DNA of 64,000 bases from an uncultured Eubacterium sp. (GTDB lineage Bacteria; Bacillota; Clostridia; Oscillospirales; Acutalibacteraceae), in NCBI GenBank assembly GCA_934561395.1, contig CAKTGF010000007.1, positions 12,812 through 76,811 on the forward strand. The letters run 5' to 3'. The position numbers and the translations under genes are program-made. Position 1 is the first letter of the stretch. Each line of letters opens with the position of its first letter. The notes beneath the pieces are model-generated. The model saw nothing but the letters and a program-made list of their open reading frames with translations. It did no database searches and had not been told where the DNA came from. Of this stretch, positions 1-8,329 are shown one piece after another.

Positions 1-112
1 GGTTAAGCAAAAAGGTTTTTTGCTCCTTCAGCTGCCGTCTTACCTTGTCAGCCTCCTTGTCGTTATTGTCGAAAACAGATCGTTTAATTTCTATTACCTT
101 ATAGCTATCCAT
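1..112 (-). CDS. hypB: HypB, hydrogenase nickel-insertion GTPase (N-terminal fragment, cut by window edge)
   Basis: Reading leftward from an ATG at 112, the frame gives 37 codons that run off the window: MDSYKVIEIKRSVFDN, then NDKEADKVRRQLKEQ, then KTFLLN. This matches the conserved HypB start, which is followed in the family by the P-loop (LMSSPGSGKT). HypB is the GTPase that helps load nickel into NiFe hydrogenase. The ribosome site AGGAG overlaps the stop codon of the VanW-like gene upstream (12 bp gap), so it is probably translated as the last visible gene of the glmU-vanW unit. The other hyp genes lie about 38 kb away at 37.9-42.3 kb. Identification rests on the N-terminus only; the P-loop is outside the window. 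Confidence 0.75.
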   Translation of the reverse strand, partial: MDSYKVIEIKRSVFDNNDKEADKVRRQLKEQKTFLLN

Positions 113-124
113 TATAATAAGCTC

Positions 125-949
125 CTATTCAGCTTTTTTGTATTTGCTGGTGGTTGTGTAATTTGTTTTGCCGTTAACGGTTCTGGTTAATGTATAAACG
201 CCGTCCGACGATTTAATGTTGATTTTTACATTGCCCACATCAATTTTCTTTTTGCCATAAAGCTTGCAAATCAAATTGCCGTTGTTGCAGGTCATTGTAA
301 TTCTTACATCACAGCCCAAATTGTTCTTAAACTTAAAATCTTTGCTGTTCCACTGAACGGTGGCGTCGCCCCCAAGGGGAACATAGCCGATTTCGAGGGT
401 GTGGTTTGTGCGTGATACAATTTCAACATTTGCCCTCAGCACACACTCAAAAACCGTGCTGCTAACCTGGCAAACGCCGCCGCCCAGGCCGTCAACAAAC
501 TCGCCGTCCTTAATTACGGTGGCGGTTTCATAGCCTGCGGTCACGGTGCGCTTTCCTACGGTTTGGTTAAATGAAAAAACGCTGCCGTCGGGTATTTTTA
601 TATTGTTAAGCTTGTTCACTGCCGCCTGCAAATTTGCGGTTCTTGCGGCGTCCTTTGAATTGTAGTGGGTGGTGTAGGAGGCGAGCTCGTAGGGGTAACT
701 GCCGTTTGCATCCTTTGCTAAGCCTGCATAAACCTTTTGGGTTGCCTTTTCGGCAAAGGTAGTGCTTAAATCCTCGGTGGTAGGCTCCGTTGTGGTTTCC
801 GTTGTTGAGGAGGTGCTGCCCTCTGTTGAGCCGGCAGTGCTTTCCTCGTTACCGCCGCCTTGGCTTGCGGAGCAGGCACAAAGGCTTATGCCGATTATTA
901 ACGCACTTAACACCACGCAAAATATTTGTTTTGCTTTACTTTTCTTCAT
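125..949 (-). CDS. VanW-like family lipoprotein
   Basis: A 274-residue protein with a lipoprotein signal peptide (hydrophobic residues 9-23, lipobox LCAC with Cys26) and a Ser/Thr/Glu-rich linker to about residue 65. A VanW-type domain follows, with the family hallmarks IPDGSVFSFNQTVGKRT and a GGGVCQVSSTVF block. VanW-like proteins are widespread surface proteins of Gram-positive bacteria; the domain occurs next to glycopeptide-resistance genes, but its biochemical role is not established. The start has a GAGG site and lies 27 bp after the glmU stop, so it is probably cotranscribed with glmU. Nothing else here suggests vancomycin resistance. Confidence 0.85.
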   Translation of the reverse strand: MKKSKAKQIFCVVLSALIIGISLCACSASQGGGNEESTAGSTEGSTSSTTETTTEPTTEDLSTTFAEKATQKVYAGLAKDANGSYPYELASYTTHYNSKDAARTANLQAAVNKLNNIKIPDGSVFSFNQTVGKRTVTAGYETATVIKDGEFVDGLGGGVCQVSSTVFECVLRANVEIVSRTNHTLEIGYVPLGGDATVQWNSKDFKFKNNLGCDVRITMTCNNGNLICKLYGKKKIDVGNVKINIKSSDGVYTLTRTVNGKTNYTTTSKYKKAE

Positions 950-976
950 TAGCTTGTTTCCTCGGTAAGCCGTAAA

Positions 977-2362
977 TTATTTTTCTTTATACGGCTTTTT
1001 CTTTTCAACCCAATTTTCCTTATTTACCTGCCTTGCCCTTGCAATTGACAAAGCGTTGTGGGGAATATTGTCGGTTATGGTTGAGCCTGCGGCAATATAA
1101 GCCTTTTCGCCCACTGTTACCGGCGCAATAAGGTTGGTGTTGCAGCCGATAAAGGCACCGTCGCCGATAGTGCAGCGATATTTGTTTTTACCATCGTAGT
1201 TGCAGGTTACCGTTCCGCAGCCGAAATTAACCCCTGCGCCCACATCGCTGTCGCCGATATAGGTTAAATGGGCGCTCTTGGTGCCTTCGCCTACAACAGA
1301 ATTTTTAATTTCAACAAAGTTGCCCACATGAACTCCTTTTTTGAGAACGCTGTTGGCTCTTACCTTAACAAACGGGCCGCAATCTGCGCCGTCCTCAACG
1401 GTTGAGTCTAAAATCTTGCAATTGTCAAGAATAACATCGTTGCCGATTGAGGAATTGTTAATGTATGAATTTGGGCCGATAACGCAATTGCTGCCGATTA
1501 CGGTGTTGCCGATAATAATTGTGTTTGGCAAAATTTGTGTGTTGCAGCCTATTTTAACATTCTTGCCAATCATAACACCGTCGGTGCAGGGAATATCAAC
1601 GCCGTCAAGCATAAGGGCCTCGTTAATATTTCTGCGCATTATGTTGTTAAGGTCGTTTAACTGCTTTCTGTCGTTAGCGCCAAGGATTACCTCCTTGTTT
1701 TCGCAAACATAGGCGCCTGCGTTTTCGCCCTTGGAGATAAGAATTTCAAGGCAGTCGGTTAAGTAGTATTCATTTTGAACATTGTTGTTGGTAATGCGGT
1801 CGATTGCATAAAGGAGCTTGTCGCCCTTAAACCAATACACGCCTGCATTGCTTTCTCTGATAAGCTTTTCCTCGGGGGAGGCGTCCTTATCCTCAACAAT
1901 TCGCAAAAGCTCGCCCTTTTCGTTGCGCTTAATGTGGCCGATACCCTTTGTATCGTCTGCAATGGCGCTTAAAAGAGTGATTGCGTTGTCGTTTTCCATG
2001 TGATAGTCATAGGTTTTGTTAATGGTTTCGGCATCCATAAGTGGGCCGTCGCCGTTTAAAATCAAAATTTCATCGTTAATGTGGCTTGTGATAAAATCCC
2101 TTGCCTGCATAACTGCGTGGCCTGTTCCCAATTGCGGGCTTTGAAGGGCGGTTTTTATTGAGCCGTCAAGCCTTGCAAGGTATTCCTCAACAATTTCGTG
2201 CTTGTAGCCTGTGATTACGCAAATATCCTCAACGCCTGCCTTTTGAACGGCGTCAACCACATATTTTACCATTGGCTCAAAAATAACTTGGCACATTACC
2301 TTTGGTTCTTCGCTTTTCATCCTTGTGCCCTTGCCGCCGGCAAGTATAATAGCTGCTTTCAT
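977..2362 (-). CDS. glmU: GlmU, bifunctional UDP-GlcNAc pyrophosphorylase / glucosamine-1-phosphate acetyltransferase
   Basis: A 461-residue cytoplasmic enzyme making UDP-N-acetylglucosamine for peptidoglycan. It acetylates GlcN-1-P and then transfers UMP from UTP. The N-terminal nucleotidyltransferase domain shows the L-A-G-G-K-G-T-R-M signature at residues 7-15, and the C-terminal half is a left-handed beta-helix of hexapeptide repeats (for example VIGSNCVIGPNSYI). The start at 2362 is chosen because GGAGG sits 7 bases upstream and the signature then begins at residue 7; a longer reading adds 20 residues without homologous character. First gene of a unit with the VanW-like gene and hypB, from a promoter at 2425-2453. 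Confidence 0.97.
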   Translation of the reverse strand: MKAAIILAGGKGTRMKSEEPKVMCQVIFEPMVKYVVDAVQKAGVEDICVITGYKHEIVEEYLARLDGSIKTALQSPQLGTGHAVMQARDFITSHINDEILILNGDGPLMDAETINKTYDYHMENDNAITLLSAIADDTKGIGHIKRNEKGELLRIVEDKDASPEEKLIRESNAGVYWFKGDKLLYAIDRITNNNVQNEYYLTDCLEILISKGENAGAYVCENKEVILGANDRKQLNDLNNIMRRNINEALMLDGVDIPCTDGVMIGKNVKIGCNTQILPNTIIIGNTVIGSNCVIGPNSYINNSSIGNDVILDNCKILDSTVEDGADCGPFVKVRANSVLKKGVHVGNFVEIKNSVVGEGTKSAHLTYIGDSDVGAGVNFGCGTVTCNYDGKNKYRCTIGDGAFIGCNTNLIAPVTVGEKAYIAAGSTITDNIPHNALSIARARQVNKENWVEKKKPYKEK

Positions 2363-2424
2363 AAGTAGCCTCCAATTCCGAGATAAACTCTGAGTGTTAT
2401 AATTATTTTGTGAACGGTACACTA

Positions 2425-2453
2425 ATTATGCACCAAAATACTAAAATTTTCAA
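2425..2453 (-). promoter_or_regulatory. glmU promoter
   Basis: On the minus strand, TTGAAA, 17 bp, CATAAT, with the -10 ending about 60 bp before the glmU start. The spacing is ideal and each box differs from consensus in one or two positions. Confidence 0.6.
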
Positions 2454-2491
2454 TATCTTTTACAATTTTCCGGCAAATTATTAAAAAATGT

Positions 2492-2520
2492 TTGTATTTC
2501 TTCCTATGATATGTTATAAT
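2492..2520 (+). promoter_or_regulatory. ppdK promoter, extended -10
   Basis: TTGTAT, 17 bp, TATAAT, preceded by TG one base before the -10. It drives a leader of about 75 nt before ppdK. A small GGTGC/GCACC hairpin sits in this leader near 2541-2556. Confidence 0.7.
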
Positions 2521-2601
2521 TCTATCGCATTATATTGACTTGGTGCGTCAGGCACCGATCTGTATAAACTAAAATTGTATTATTTTACGGAGGTAAAACA
2601 A

Positions 2602-5247
2602 ATGGCAAACAAATGGGTTTATATGTTTAGCGAAGGCAATATGACCATGCGTAACCTGCTTGGCGGTAAGGGTGCAAACCTTGCAGAAATGACCGATATC
2701 GGTCTTCCTGTACCACAGGGTTTCACAATCACAACAGAGGCTTGTACTCAATATTATGAGGATGGCCGCCATATTAACGACGAGATTATGGCTCAAACCA
2801 TGGAAGGCGTTAAAAAGATGGAAGAGATTAACGGCAAAAAGTTCGGCGATCTCAAAAATCCTCTTCTTGTATCAGTTCGTTCAGGTGCTCGTGCTTCAAT
2901 GCCCGGTATGATGGACACAATCCTTAACCTTGGCCTTAATGATGATGTAGTTGCTGCTATGATCGCAGGCAACCCTGACCCATCATTTGAGCGTTTCGTA
3001 TATGATTCATACAGACGTTTCATCCAAATGTTCTCAGACGTAGTAATGGAAGTTGGTAAGAAGTATTTTGAGCAGCTTATCGACAAGATGAAGGAAGAAA
3101 AGGGCGTTAAGTTCGACGTTGAGCTTACTGCAGCAGACCTTAAGGAGCTTGCAAGCCAGTTTAAGGCTGAGTACAAAAAGCAGCTTGGCGAAGATTTCCC
3201 TTCAGACCCTGTAGAGCAACTTAAGCTTGCTATTGAGGCTGTATTCCGTTCATGGGACAACCCACGTGCAAACGTTTATCGTCGTGATAACGACATTCCT
3301 TATTCATGGGGTACTGCAGTTAACGTAATGCCTATGGTATTCGGTAACTTAAATAACGAATCAGGCACAGGTGTTGCATTCACCCGTGACCCTGCAACAG
3401 GCGAAAAGAAGCTTATGGGCGAGTTCCTTATCAATGCACAGGGCGAGGACGTAGTTGCCGGTGTTCGTACACCTATGCCAATCGCTCAAATGGAGCAGGA
3501 ATTCCCTGACGCATACGCTGAGTTCATTCAGGTTTGCGATACTCTTGAAAATCACTACCACGACATGCAGGATATGGAGTTCACTGTTGAGAACAAGAAA
3601 CTCTATATGCTCCAGTGCCGTAACGGTAAGAGAACTGCACAGGCTGCTCTTCAAATTGCTTGCGACCTTGTTGATGAAGGCCACAAGACAGAGGAAGAGG
3701 CTGTTGCAATGATCGACCCTCGTAACCTTGACACACTTCTTCACCCACAATTCGACGCTGCTGCTCTTAAGGCTGCAACACCAATCGGCAAGGGCCTTGG
3801 CGCTTCTCCAGGTGCTGCTTGCGGTAAGGTAGTATTCACTGCCGAGGATGCAGAAAACTGGAATGCAAAGGGCGAGAAGGTTGTTCTTGTTCGTCTTGAA
3901 ACTTCTCCTGAGGATATCACAGGCATGAAGGCATCTCAAGGTATTCTTACAGTTCGTGGCGGTATGACCTCTCACGCAGCAGTAGTTGCTCGTGGTATGG
4001 GCACATGCTGTGTATCAGGCTGCGGCGATATTAATATGGACGAGGAGAACAAGAAGTTCACACTCGCAGGCAAAACATTTGTTGAAGGCGATTACATTTC
4101 AATCGACGGTTCAACAGGTAACATTTATGACGGCATCATCCCAACAGTTGACGCTCAAATCGCCGGCACATTCGGCAGAATCATGGGCTGGGCTGATAAG
4201 TACAGAACCCTTAAGGTTCGCACAAATGCCGATACTCCTGCCGACGCTAAAAAGGCAAGAGAGCTTGGCGCTGAGGGCATTGGTCTTTGCCGTACAGAGC
4301 ACATGTTCTTTGAGGAGGACAGAATTGCTGCATTCCGTGAAATGATTTGCTCAGACACTGTTGAAGAGAGAGAAGCTGCTCTTGAGAAGATTCTTCCTTA
4401 TCAGCAAAACGACTTTGAGCAACTTTACGAAGCTCTTGAGGGCTGCCCTGTAACAATTCGTTTCTTAGACCCGCCTCTTCACGAGTTTGTTCCTACTGAG
4501 GAAGAGGATATTATGAAGCTTGCTGACGCACAAGGCAAGTCAGTTGAAGATATTAAGGCTATCATTGCTTCACTTCACGAGTTCAACCCAATGATGGGTC
4601 ACCGTGGTCTTCGTCTTGCAGTTACTTATCCTGAAATTGCAAAGATGCAAACAAAGGCTGTTATCCGTGCTGCAATCAAGGTTCAGTCTGCTCATCCCGA
4701 TTGGACTGTATGCCCTGAAATTATGATTCCTCTTTCATGCGATACTAAGGAATTAAAGTATGTTAAGGATATCGTAGTTGCAACTGCCGATGCAGAAATC
4801 GCTGCTGCAGGCGTTGAAATGAAGTATGAGGTTGGTACCATGATCGAGATTCCTCGTGCTGCTCTTACAGCAGGCGACATCGCTAAGGAGGCTGAGTTCT
4901 TCTGCTTCGGTACTAACGACCTTACTCAAATGACCTACGGCTTCAGCCGTGACGATGCAGGTAAGTTCCTTGACGCTTACTATGATGCAAAGATTTTCGA
5001 GAACGATCCGTTTGCTAAACTTGACCAAACAGGTGTTGGCCAGCTTATGAAGATGGCTGTTGAAAACGGTAAGAAGACCCGTCCTTCACTCCACTGCGGT
5101 ATCTGCGGTGAGCACGGCGGCGATCCTTCATCTGTTGAGTTCTGCCACAAGATTGGTCTTGATTATGTATCATGCTCTCCGTTCAGAGTTCCGATTGCTC
5201 GCCTTGCTGCTGCACAGGCTGCAATTGCTGAAAAGGCTGCAAAATAA
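2602..5247 (+). CDS. ppdK: Pyruvate, phosphate dikinase
   Basis: An 881-residue enzyme interconverting pyruvate + ATP + Pi with PEP + AMP + PPi, important for PPi-linked glycolysis or gluconeogenesis in anaerobes. The N-terminal ATP-grasp domain is followed by the phosphohistidine domain with GGMTSHAAVVARGMG (catalytic His458), then the PEP/pyruvate barrel with the Cys-containing LHCGICGEHGGDP near the C-terminus. The full family length is present. The start at 2602 has ACGGAGG upstream. Codon use is visibly biased (CTT, CGT, GCT preferred), unlike its neighbours, consistent with high expression. It is transcribed alone, from an extended -10 promoter to a strong terminator. Confidence 0.98.
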   Translation: MANKWVYMFSEGNMTMRNLLGGKGANLAEMTDIGLPVPQGFTITTEACTQYYEDGRHINDEIMAQTMEGVKKMEEINGKKFGDLKNPLLVSVRSGARASMPGMMDTILNLGLNDDVVAAMIAGNPDPSFERFVYDSYRRFIQMFSDVVMEVGKKYFEQLIDKMKEEKGVKFDVELTAADLKELASQFKAEYKKQLGEDFPSDPVEQLKLAIEAVFRSWDNPRANVYRRDNDIPYSWGTAVNVMPMVFGNLNNESGTGVAFTRDPATGEKKLMGEFLINAQGEDVVAGVRTPMPIAQMEQEFPDAYAEFIQVCDTLENHYHDMQDMEFTVENKKLYMLQCRNGKRTAQAALQIACDLVDEGHKTEEEAVAMIDPRNLDTLLHPQFDAAALKAATPIGKGLGASPGAACGKVVFTAEDAENWNAKGEKVVLVRLETSPEDITGMKASQGILTVRGGMTSHAAVVARGMGTCCVSGCGDINMDEENKKFTLAGKTFVEGDYISIDGSTGNIYDGIIPTVDAQIAGTFGRIMGWADKYRTLKVRTNADTPADAKKARELGAEGIGLCRTEHMFFEEDRIAAFREMICSDTVEEREAALEKILPYQQNDFEQLYEALEGCPVTIRFLDPPLHEFVPTEEEDIMKLADAQGKSVEDIKAIIASLHEFNPMMGHRGLRLAVTYPEIAKMQTKAVIRAAIKVQSAHPDWTVCPEIMIPLSCDTKELKYVKDIVVATADAEIAAAGVEMKYEVGTMIEIPRAALTAGDIAKEAEFFCFGTNDLTQMTYGFSRDDAGKFLDAYYDAKIFENDPFAKLDQTGVGQLMKMAVENGKKTRPSLHCGICGEHGGDPSSVEFCHKIGLDYVSCSPFRVPIARLAAAQAAIAEKAAK

Positions 5248-5280
5248 TCACTAACCGATTATAAGGTCTATAAACATATT

Positions 5281-5307
5281 AAAGGGATAGCCTCGGCTAT
5301 CCCTTTT
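5281..5307 (+). terminator. ppdK terminator
   Basis: A perfect 12-bp stem (AAAGGGATAGCC / GGCTATCCCTTT) with a 2-base loop, then TTTT. Nearly the same hairpin recurs at 17882-17909. The stem also abuts one copy of the dispersed repeat described at 5306-5399. Confidence 0.85.
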
Positions 5308-5399
5308 AGACTGTCGATAAAGGTCCTGAACCACGCCAAAGTTGCTTTATGAAATATTAAGTATATGATAGACAAGCCTATTTTGAAACAAAACTTTAT
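5306..5399 (-). repeat. Dispersed ~95-bp repeat, copy 1
   Basis: Read on the minus strand this stretch carries, in order, AAAGTTTTGTTTC, TCATATACTTAAT, TTTGGCGTGGTTCAGGACC and TTTATCGACAGTCTAA, and then meets the ppdK terminator hairpin. The same series occurs at 49870-49965, and its inner two thirds at 37153-37218. Differences are scattered substitutions and one-base indels. The unit overlaps the promoter of the HTH gene at 5441. Confidence 0.7.
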
Positions 5400-5410
5400 A
5401 ACGATATAAT
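5383..5410 (+). promoter_or_regulatory. Promoter of the small HTH gene
   Basis: TTGAAA, 16 bp, TATAAT, ending 30 bp before the gene at 5441. Its -35 lies inside copy 1 of the dispersed repeat. Confidence 0.6.
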
Positions 5411-5440
5411 TTAAAGAAAATCGGTATAGGGAGTGATACT

Positions 5441-5683
5441 ATGACTATTGCAGAGGCTACAAGGGCGAGGATAGAAGAATTGTGCAATGAAAAAGGCATA
5501 AACTTTTGTCAGCTGGCAACTGTTTCCGGGATACCTTACACAACGGTAAAATCAATAATTTATCAACAGAGCAAAAATCCGGGAATTATCACTATAAAGA
5601 AAATTTGTGACGGATTGGATATTACAATAACTGAATTTTTCGATACTGACACATTTAAAAATCTTGAACAGGAACTAAAATAA
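5441..5683 (+). CDS. Small XRE-family HTH regulator
   Basis: An 80-residue protein that is essentially one Cro/C1-type helix-turn-helix: helix 1 RARIEELCNEKGIN, helices 2-3 FCQLATVSGIPYTTVKSII, then GIITIKKICDGLDITITEFF. It has no effector domain, so it probably acts as a dimeric DNA-binding repressor. A GGGAG ribosome site precedes the ATG. It has its own promoter and terminator and stands alone between ppdK and rubrerythrin. The target is unknown. Confidence 0.85.
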   Translation: MTIAEATRARIEELCNEKGINFCQLATVSGIPYTTVKSIIYQQSKNPGIITIKKICDGLDITITEFFDTDTFKNLEQELK

Positions 5684-5712
5684 AGGGCAGGCTGCGATAA
5701 ACAGTCTGCCCT
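5684..5712. terminator. Bidirectional terminator between HTH gene and rubrerythrin
   Basis: Stem AGGGCAGGCTG / CAGTCTGCCCT with one mismatch and a 7-base loop, between two convergent gene ends (5683 and 5731). AT-rich tails lie on both sides. Confidence 0.75.
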
Positions 5713-5730
5713 AAAATTTATATGGTTATT

Positions 5731-6267
5731 TTAGCCGAAATATCTTTTGAGGAGTCCCTCGAATGCTTTGCCATGGCGAGCTTCGTCACGAGCCATTTCA
5801 TGAACGGTGTCATGGATAGCGTCAAGACCTTGCTCTTTTGCCTTTTTAGCAAGCTCAAATTTGCCAAGTGTTGCGCCGTTTTCAGCAGCAACTCTCATTT
5901 CAAGGTTTTTCTTTGTAGAATCTGTGATAACCTCGCCCAGCAGCTCTGCAAACTTTGCTGCGTGCTCTGCCTCTTCATAAGCAGCCTTTTCCCAATAAAG
6001 GCCGATTTCAGGATATCCCTCACGGTGTGCAACCCTTGCCATTGCAAGATACATGCCAACTTCTGAACATTCGCCGTTGAAATTGTCACGAAGGCCCTGG
6101 ATGATTTCAGGGTCAACTCCATTTGCAACGCCGACAATGTGCTCAGCAGCCCATGTGGTTTCTGCACCGTCTTCTCTTACAGCCATTTTTGCCTTACAGA
6201 TTGGGCAAATATCAATTGGTTCATCACTTTCGTATCCGCATACGGGACAATAATACTTCTTTTGCAT
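5731..6267 (-). CDS. Reverse rubrerythrin (rubredoxin domain first), peroxide reductase
   Basis: A 178-residue protein. A rubredoxin-like FeCys4 site comes first (Cys7, Cys10, Cys21, Cys24), followed by a ferritin-like diiron four-helix domain with the ligand motifs GECSE, EEAEH, ENGAT and DEARH. This order is the reverse of classical rubrerythrin and is typical of the clostridial reverse rubrerythrins that reduce H2O2, and O2, with NADH-derived electrons. The start at 6267 has AAGGAG 8 bases upstream; a TTG six codons earlier would place the ribosome site inside the gene. It lies 33 bp downstream of perR, so both are probably one PerR-controlled unit. Confidence 0.9.
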   Translation of the reverse strand: MQKKYYCPVCGYESDEPIDICPICKAKMAVREDGAETTWAAEHIVGVANGVDPEIIQGLRDNFNGECSEVGMYLAMARVAHREGYPEIGLYWEKAAYEEAEHAAKFAELLGEVITDSTKKNLEMRVAAENGATLGKFELAKKAKEQGLDAIHDTVHEMARDEARHGKAFEGLLKRYFG

Positions 6268-6300
6268 TTTAAAAATCTCCTTCAACTTTTTAAAATTAAT

Positions 6301-6708
6301 TTATTTTTTGTTTTTACAATCAAGGCATACGCCGCTGAAATAAACATCTCGCTTGGCAATGTCAAAGCCTTCAATTCCGCTGTAGGTTATTTTATCAACC
6401 TTAAAATCAAAAATGCTTTTGCATTTGTCGCAAACGAAATGGCCGTGCAAGGATGTGTCTGCATCATATCTTACACGATGGTCGTCAATGCTGATTTTTA
6501 TAATCAAGCCCTGCTCCTCAAGCGCCTGCAAAGAATTATAAACCGTTGTTTTGGAAAATGACGGATGCAGCTTTGTAACGCTTTTGTATATTTCATCTGC
6601 ATCAGGGTGAGTGCGATTTTCACAAAGGTATTTATAAACCTCTATACGCTGGGGAGTTGCCCGGAAATGATTATCCTTAAACAGCTTTGTAATCTCTATT
6701 TCATTCAA
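6301..6708 (-). CDS. perR: PerR, peroxide-sensing Fur-family repressor
   Basis: A 135-residue Fur-family protein. The winged HTH (residues 10-75) is followed by the structural zinc site Cys93, Cys96, Cys128, Cys131 and the regulatory metal ligands His34, His88 and His90. Asp101 occupies the position that is Asp in PerR and Glu in Fur (11 residues after the second His), so PerR is favoured. The start is TTG at 6708; the nearby ATG at 6704 is out of frame. A perfectly placed operator (6738-6752) just after its -10 suggests autoregulation together with rubrerythrin. Confidence 0.88.
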   Translation of the reverse strand: MNEIEITKLFKDNHFRATPQRIEVYKYLCENRTHPDADEIYKSVTKLHPSFSKTTVYNSLQALEEQGLIIKISIDDHRVRYDADTSLHGHFVCDKCKSIFDFKVDKITYSGIEGFDIAKRDVYFSGVCLDCKNKK

Positions 6709-6737
6709 CCAACCACCACCTTGTTACGATTGTTAAG

Positions 6738-6752
6738 TTGTAACGATTACAA
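6738..6752. promoter_or_regulatory. Probable PerR/Fur box
   Basis: TTGTAACGATTACAA is a 7-1-7 inverted repeat close to the Per box consensus TTATAATNATTATAA. It sits immediately downstream of the perR -10, where bound repressor would block transcription. A weaker related half-site, TTGTTACGATTG, follows at 6721. Confidence 0.7.
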
Positions 6753-6757
6753 TTTAT

Positions 6758-6785
6758 ATTATACACATAAAATTCGATTTGTCAA
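6758..6785 (-). promoter_or_regulatory. perR-rubrerythrin promoter
   Basis: On the minus strand, perfect TTGACA, 16 bp, perfect TATAAT. Such a strong promoter with an operator over its start point fits a normally repressed stress unit. Confidence 0.75.
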
Positions 6786-6943
6786 TAGTATTTTTTGGAT
6801 TTTTATTTTCCTAAAGATTTAGTGCTTTATATTTTTATGCAAACGTGATATGATAATTGTATAAATTACATTGGCATTTGGGAAATCGGCACACAAAAAT
6901 GCGCCTGTATTATTTTCAATTGCTAAAAGGATATGGTGGTATT

Positions 6944-8329
6944 ATGAACACACAAAATATAAAACCGTTTGGTTTTAAAGACAAAATCGGCTATATGTTT
7001 GGTGATTTGGCAAACGATTTTACATTTTTGCTTTCATCCGGCTTCCTTTTAAAGTTTTATACCGATGTTATGGGTGTAAAAGGCAGCGTTGTTGGCACGG
7101 TTATGATGATTGCACGGTTTGTCGACGCCTTTACCGATGTTGGCATGGGCAGAATTTGCGACCGCTCAAAGGTAACCAAAAACGGCAAGTTTAAGCCTTG
7201 GCTGTTAAGAATGTGCGGCCCTGTTGCGATTATGTCGTTTTTAATGTATCAAAGCTCCCTTGCAGATATGTCCATGGCGTTTAAAATTGCTTACTTGGCA
7301 ATAACATATATATTATGGGGCTCTGTATTTTACACCTCGGTTAACATTCCCTATGGCTCAATGGCCTCAGCTATTTCCGGCGACCCGGGCGACAGACAAT
7401 CCCTTTCCACCTTCAGAACCATGGGCGGAACCTTGGCAGGCGCCGTTATCACAGCGGGCTTACCTATGATTGTTTATAACAGCAATTCAGAATTAGAGGG
7501 CAAAAAGTTCACAGTTGTTGCAGGCATACTTTCCGTTGCCGCAATTATTTGCTATTTGCTTTGCTACAAATTAGTAACAGAAAGAGTGGTTGTTAAGGTT
7601 GACAACAGGGCTCTTAAAAACAATAATGTGGGCGTTATGCTGAAAAACGCCGTTAAAAACAGAGCGCTTATTTCAATTATCGTTGCATCAATAGCAATGC
7701 TTTTGGCGCAGCTTACTCTTCAATCAATGTCAAACTATGTGTTCCCCAATTTTTACAGGAACGCAAAGGCAATTACCGCAGGCATGGCAGTAATGGGCGT
7801 TACAATGATTATTGCCGCAGTTTGTGCAAAGCCCCTTGGCAATAAAATCGGCAAGGCAGAACTTGGGGCATACGCCGCAATTTTCGGTGGCTTGATTTCG
7901 CTGCTTGCATTTTTCATCAGGCCAAGCAATGTTTGGGTGTTTGTTATAATGCAAAGCTTTACCTGGCTTGGTCTTGGAATGTATCAAATGATAGGCTGGG
8001 CTCTTATTACGGATGTTATTGATTATTCAGAAATTAAAAACGGCATCCGTGAGGACGGAAGCGTTTATGCCCTGTATTCATTTGCAAGAAAAATCGGTCA
8101 GGCTGCGTCGGCAGGGCTTTCCGGCTGGTTGTTAGACCTTGTGGGCTACACCAAGGAAACCCAATTTGACACCGATGTTGTTAACGGAATTTTTAACATT
8201 ACAACAATTGTGCCGGCAATCGGCTTTATCGCACTTGGATTAATCCTTTTGCTGTGGTATCCGCTGCACAAAAAGCAGGTTGATGAAAATGTTGCAACAC
8301 TTAAGGAAATGCACAAGGAGGAAAATTAA
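6944..8329 (+). CDS. GPH-family sugar:cation symporter
   Basis: A 461-residue, 12-TM transporter of the glycoside-pentoside-hexuronide family (MelB/UidB/XynB-like). Typical family stretches are GYMFGDLANDFTF and FYTDVMGV at the N-terminus, ARFVDAFTDVGMGRICDRS (the family D-x-x-x-D signature) and IGWALITDVIDYSE. It probably imports a beta-glycoside with Na+ or H+. The start at 6944 gives the standard GPH N-terminus; GGTGG lies just upstream. The stop is directly followed, with no gap, by the GTG start of the GH2 gene, so import and hydrolysis are coupled. A possible weak promoter (TTTATA, 17 bp, TATGAT) ends at 6854. Confidence 0.9.
   Translation: MNTQNIKPFGFKDKIGYMFGDLANDFTFLLSSGFLLKFYTDVMGVKGSVVGTVMMIARFVDAFTDVGMGRICDRSKVTKNGKFKPWLLRMCGPVAIMSFLMYQSSLADMSMAFKIAYLAITYILWGSVFYTSVNIPYGSMASAISGDPGDRQSLSTFRTMGGTLAGAVITAGLPMIVYNSNSELEGKKFTVVAGILSVAAIICYLLCYKLVTERVVVKVDNRALKNNNVGVMLKNAVKNRALISIIVASIAMLLAQLTLQSMSNYVFPNFYRNAKAITAGMAVMGVTMIIAAVCAKPLGNKIGKAELGAYAAIFGGLISLLAFFIRPSNVWVFVIMQSFTWLGLGMYQMIGWALITDVIDYSEIKNGIREDGSVYALYSFARKIGQAASAGLSGWLLDLVGYTKETQFDTDVVNGIFNITTIVPAIGFIALGLILLLWYPLHKKQVDENVATLKEMHKEEN

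Noticed and set aside
125..949. Vancomycin resistance locus because of a VanW-like gene
   Set aside because: No vanH, vanA/B, vanX or vanRS genes are nearby; VanW-like proteins are common outside resistance clusters.
2575..2601. Upstream in-frame extension of ppdK giving nine more residues
   Set aside because: The ribosome site ACGGAGG lies inside the extension and the family N-terminus begins at MANKWVYMF.
3361..3975. 204-codon minus-strand frame inside ppdK
   Set aside because: It is antisense to a highly conserved gene, has no ribosome site and no protein-like composition; the biased codon use of ppdK creates long open antisense frames.
6838..6854. CcpA cre-like half-site TGCAAACG before the symporter-GH2 unit
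   Set aside because: Only one half matches the cre consensus; the second half does not, so I do not call it.
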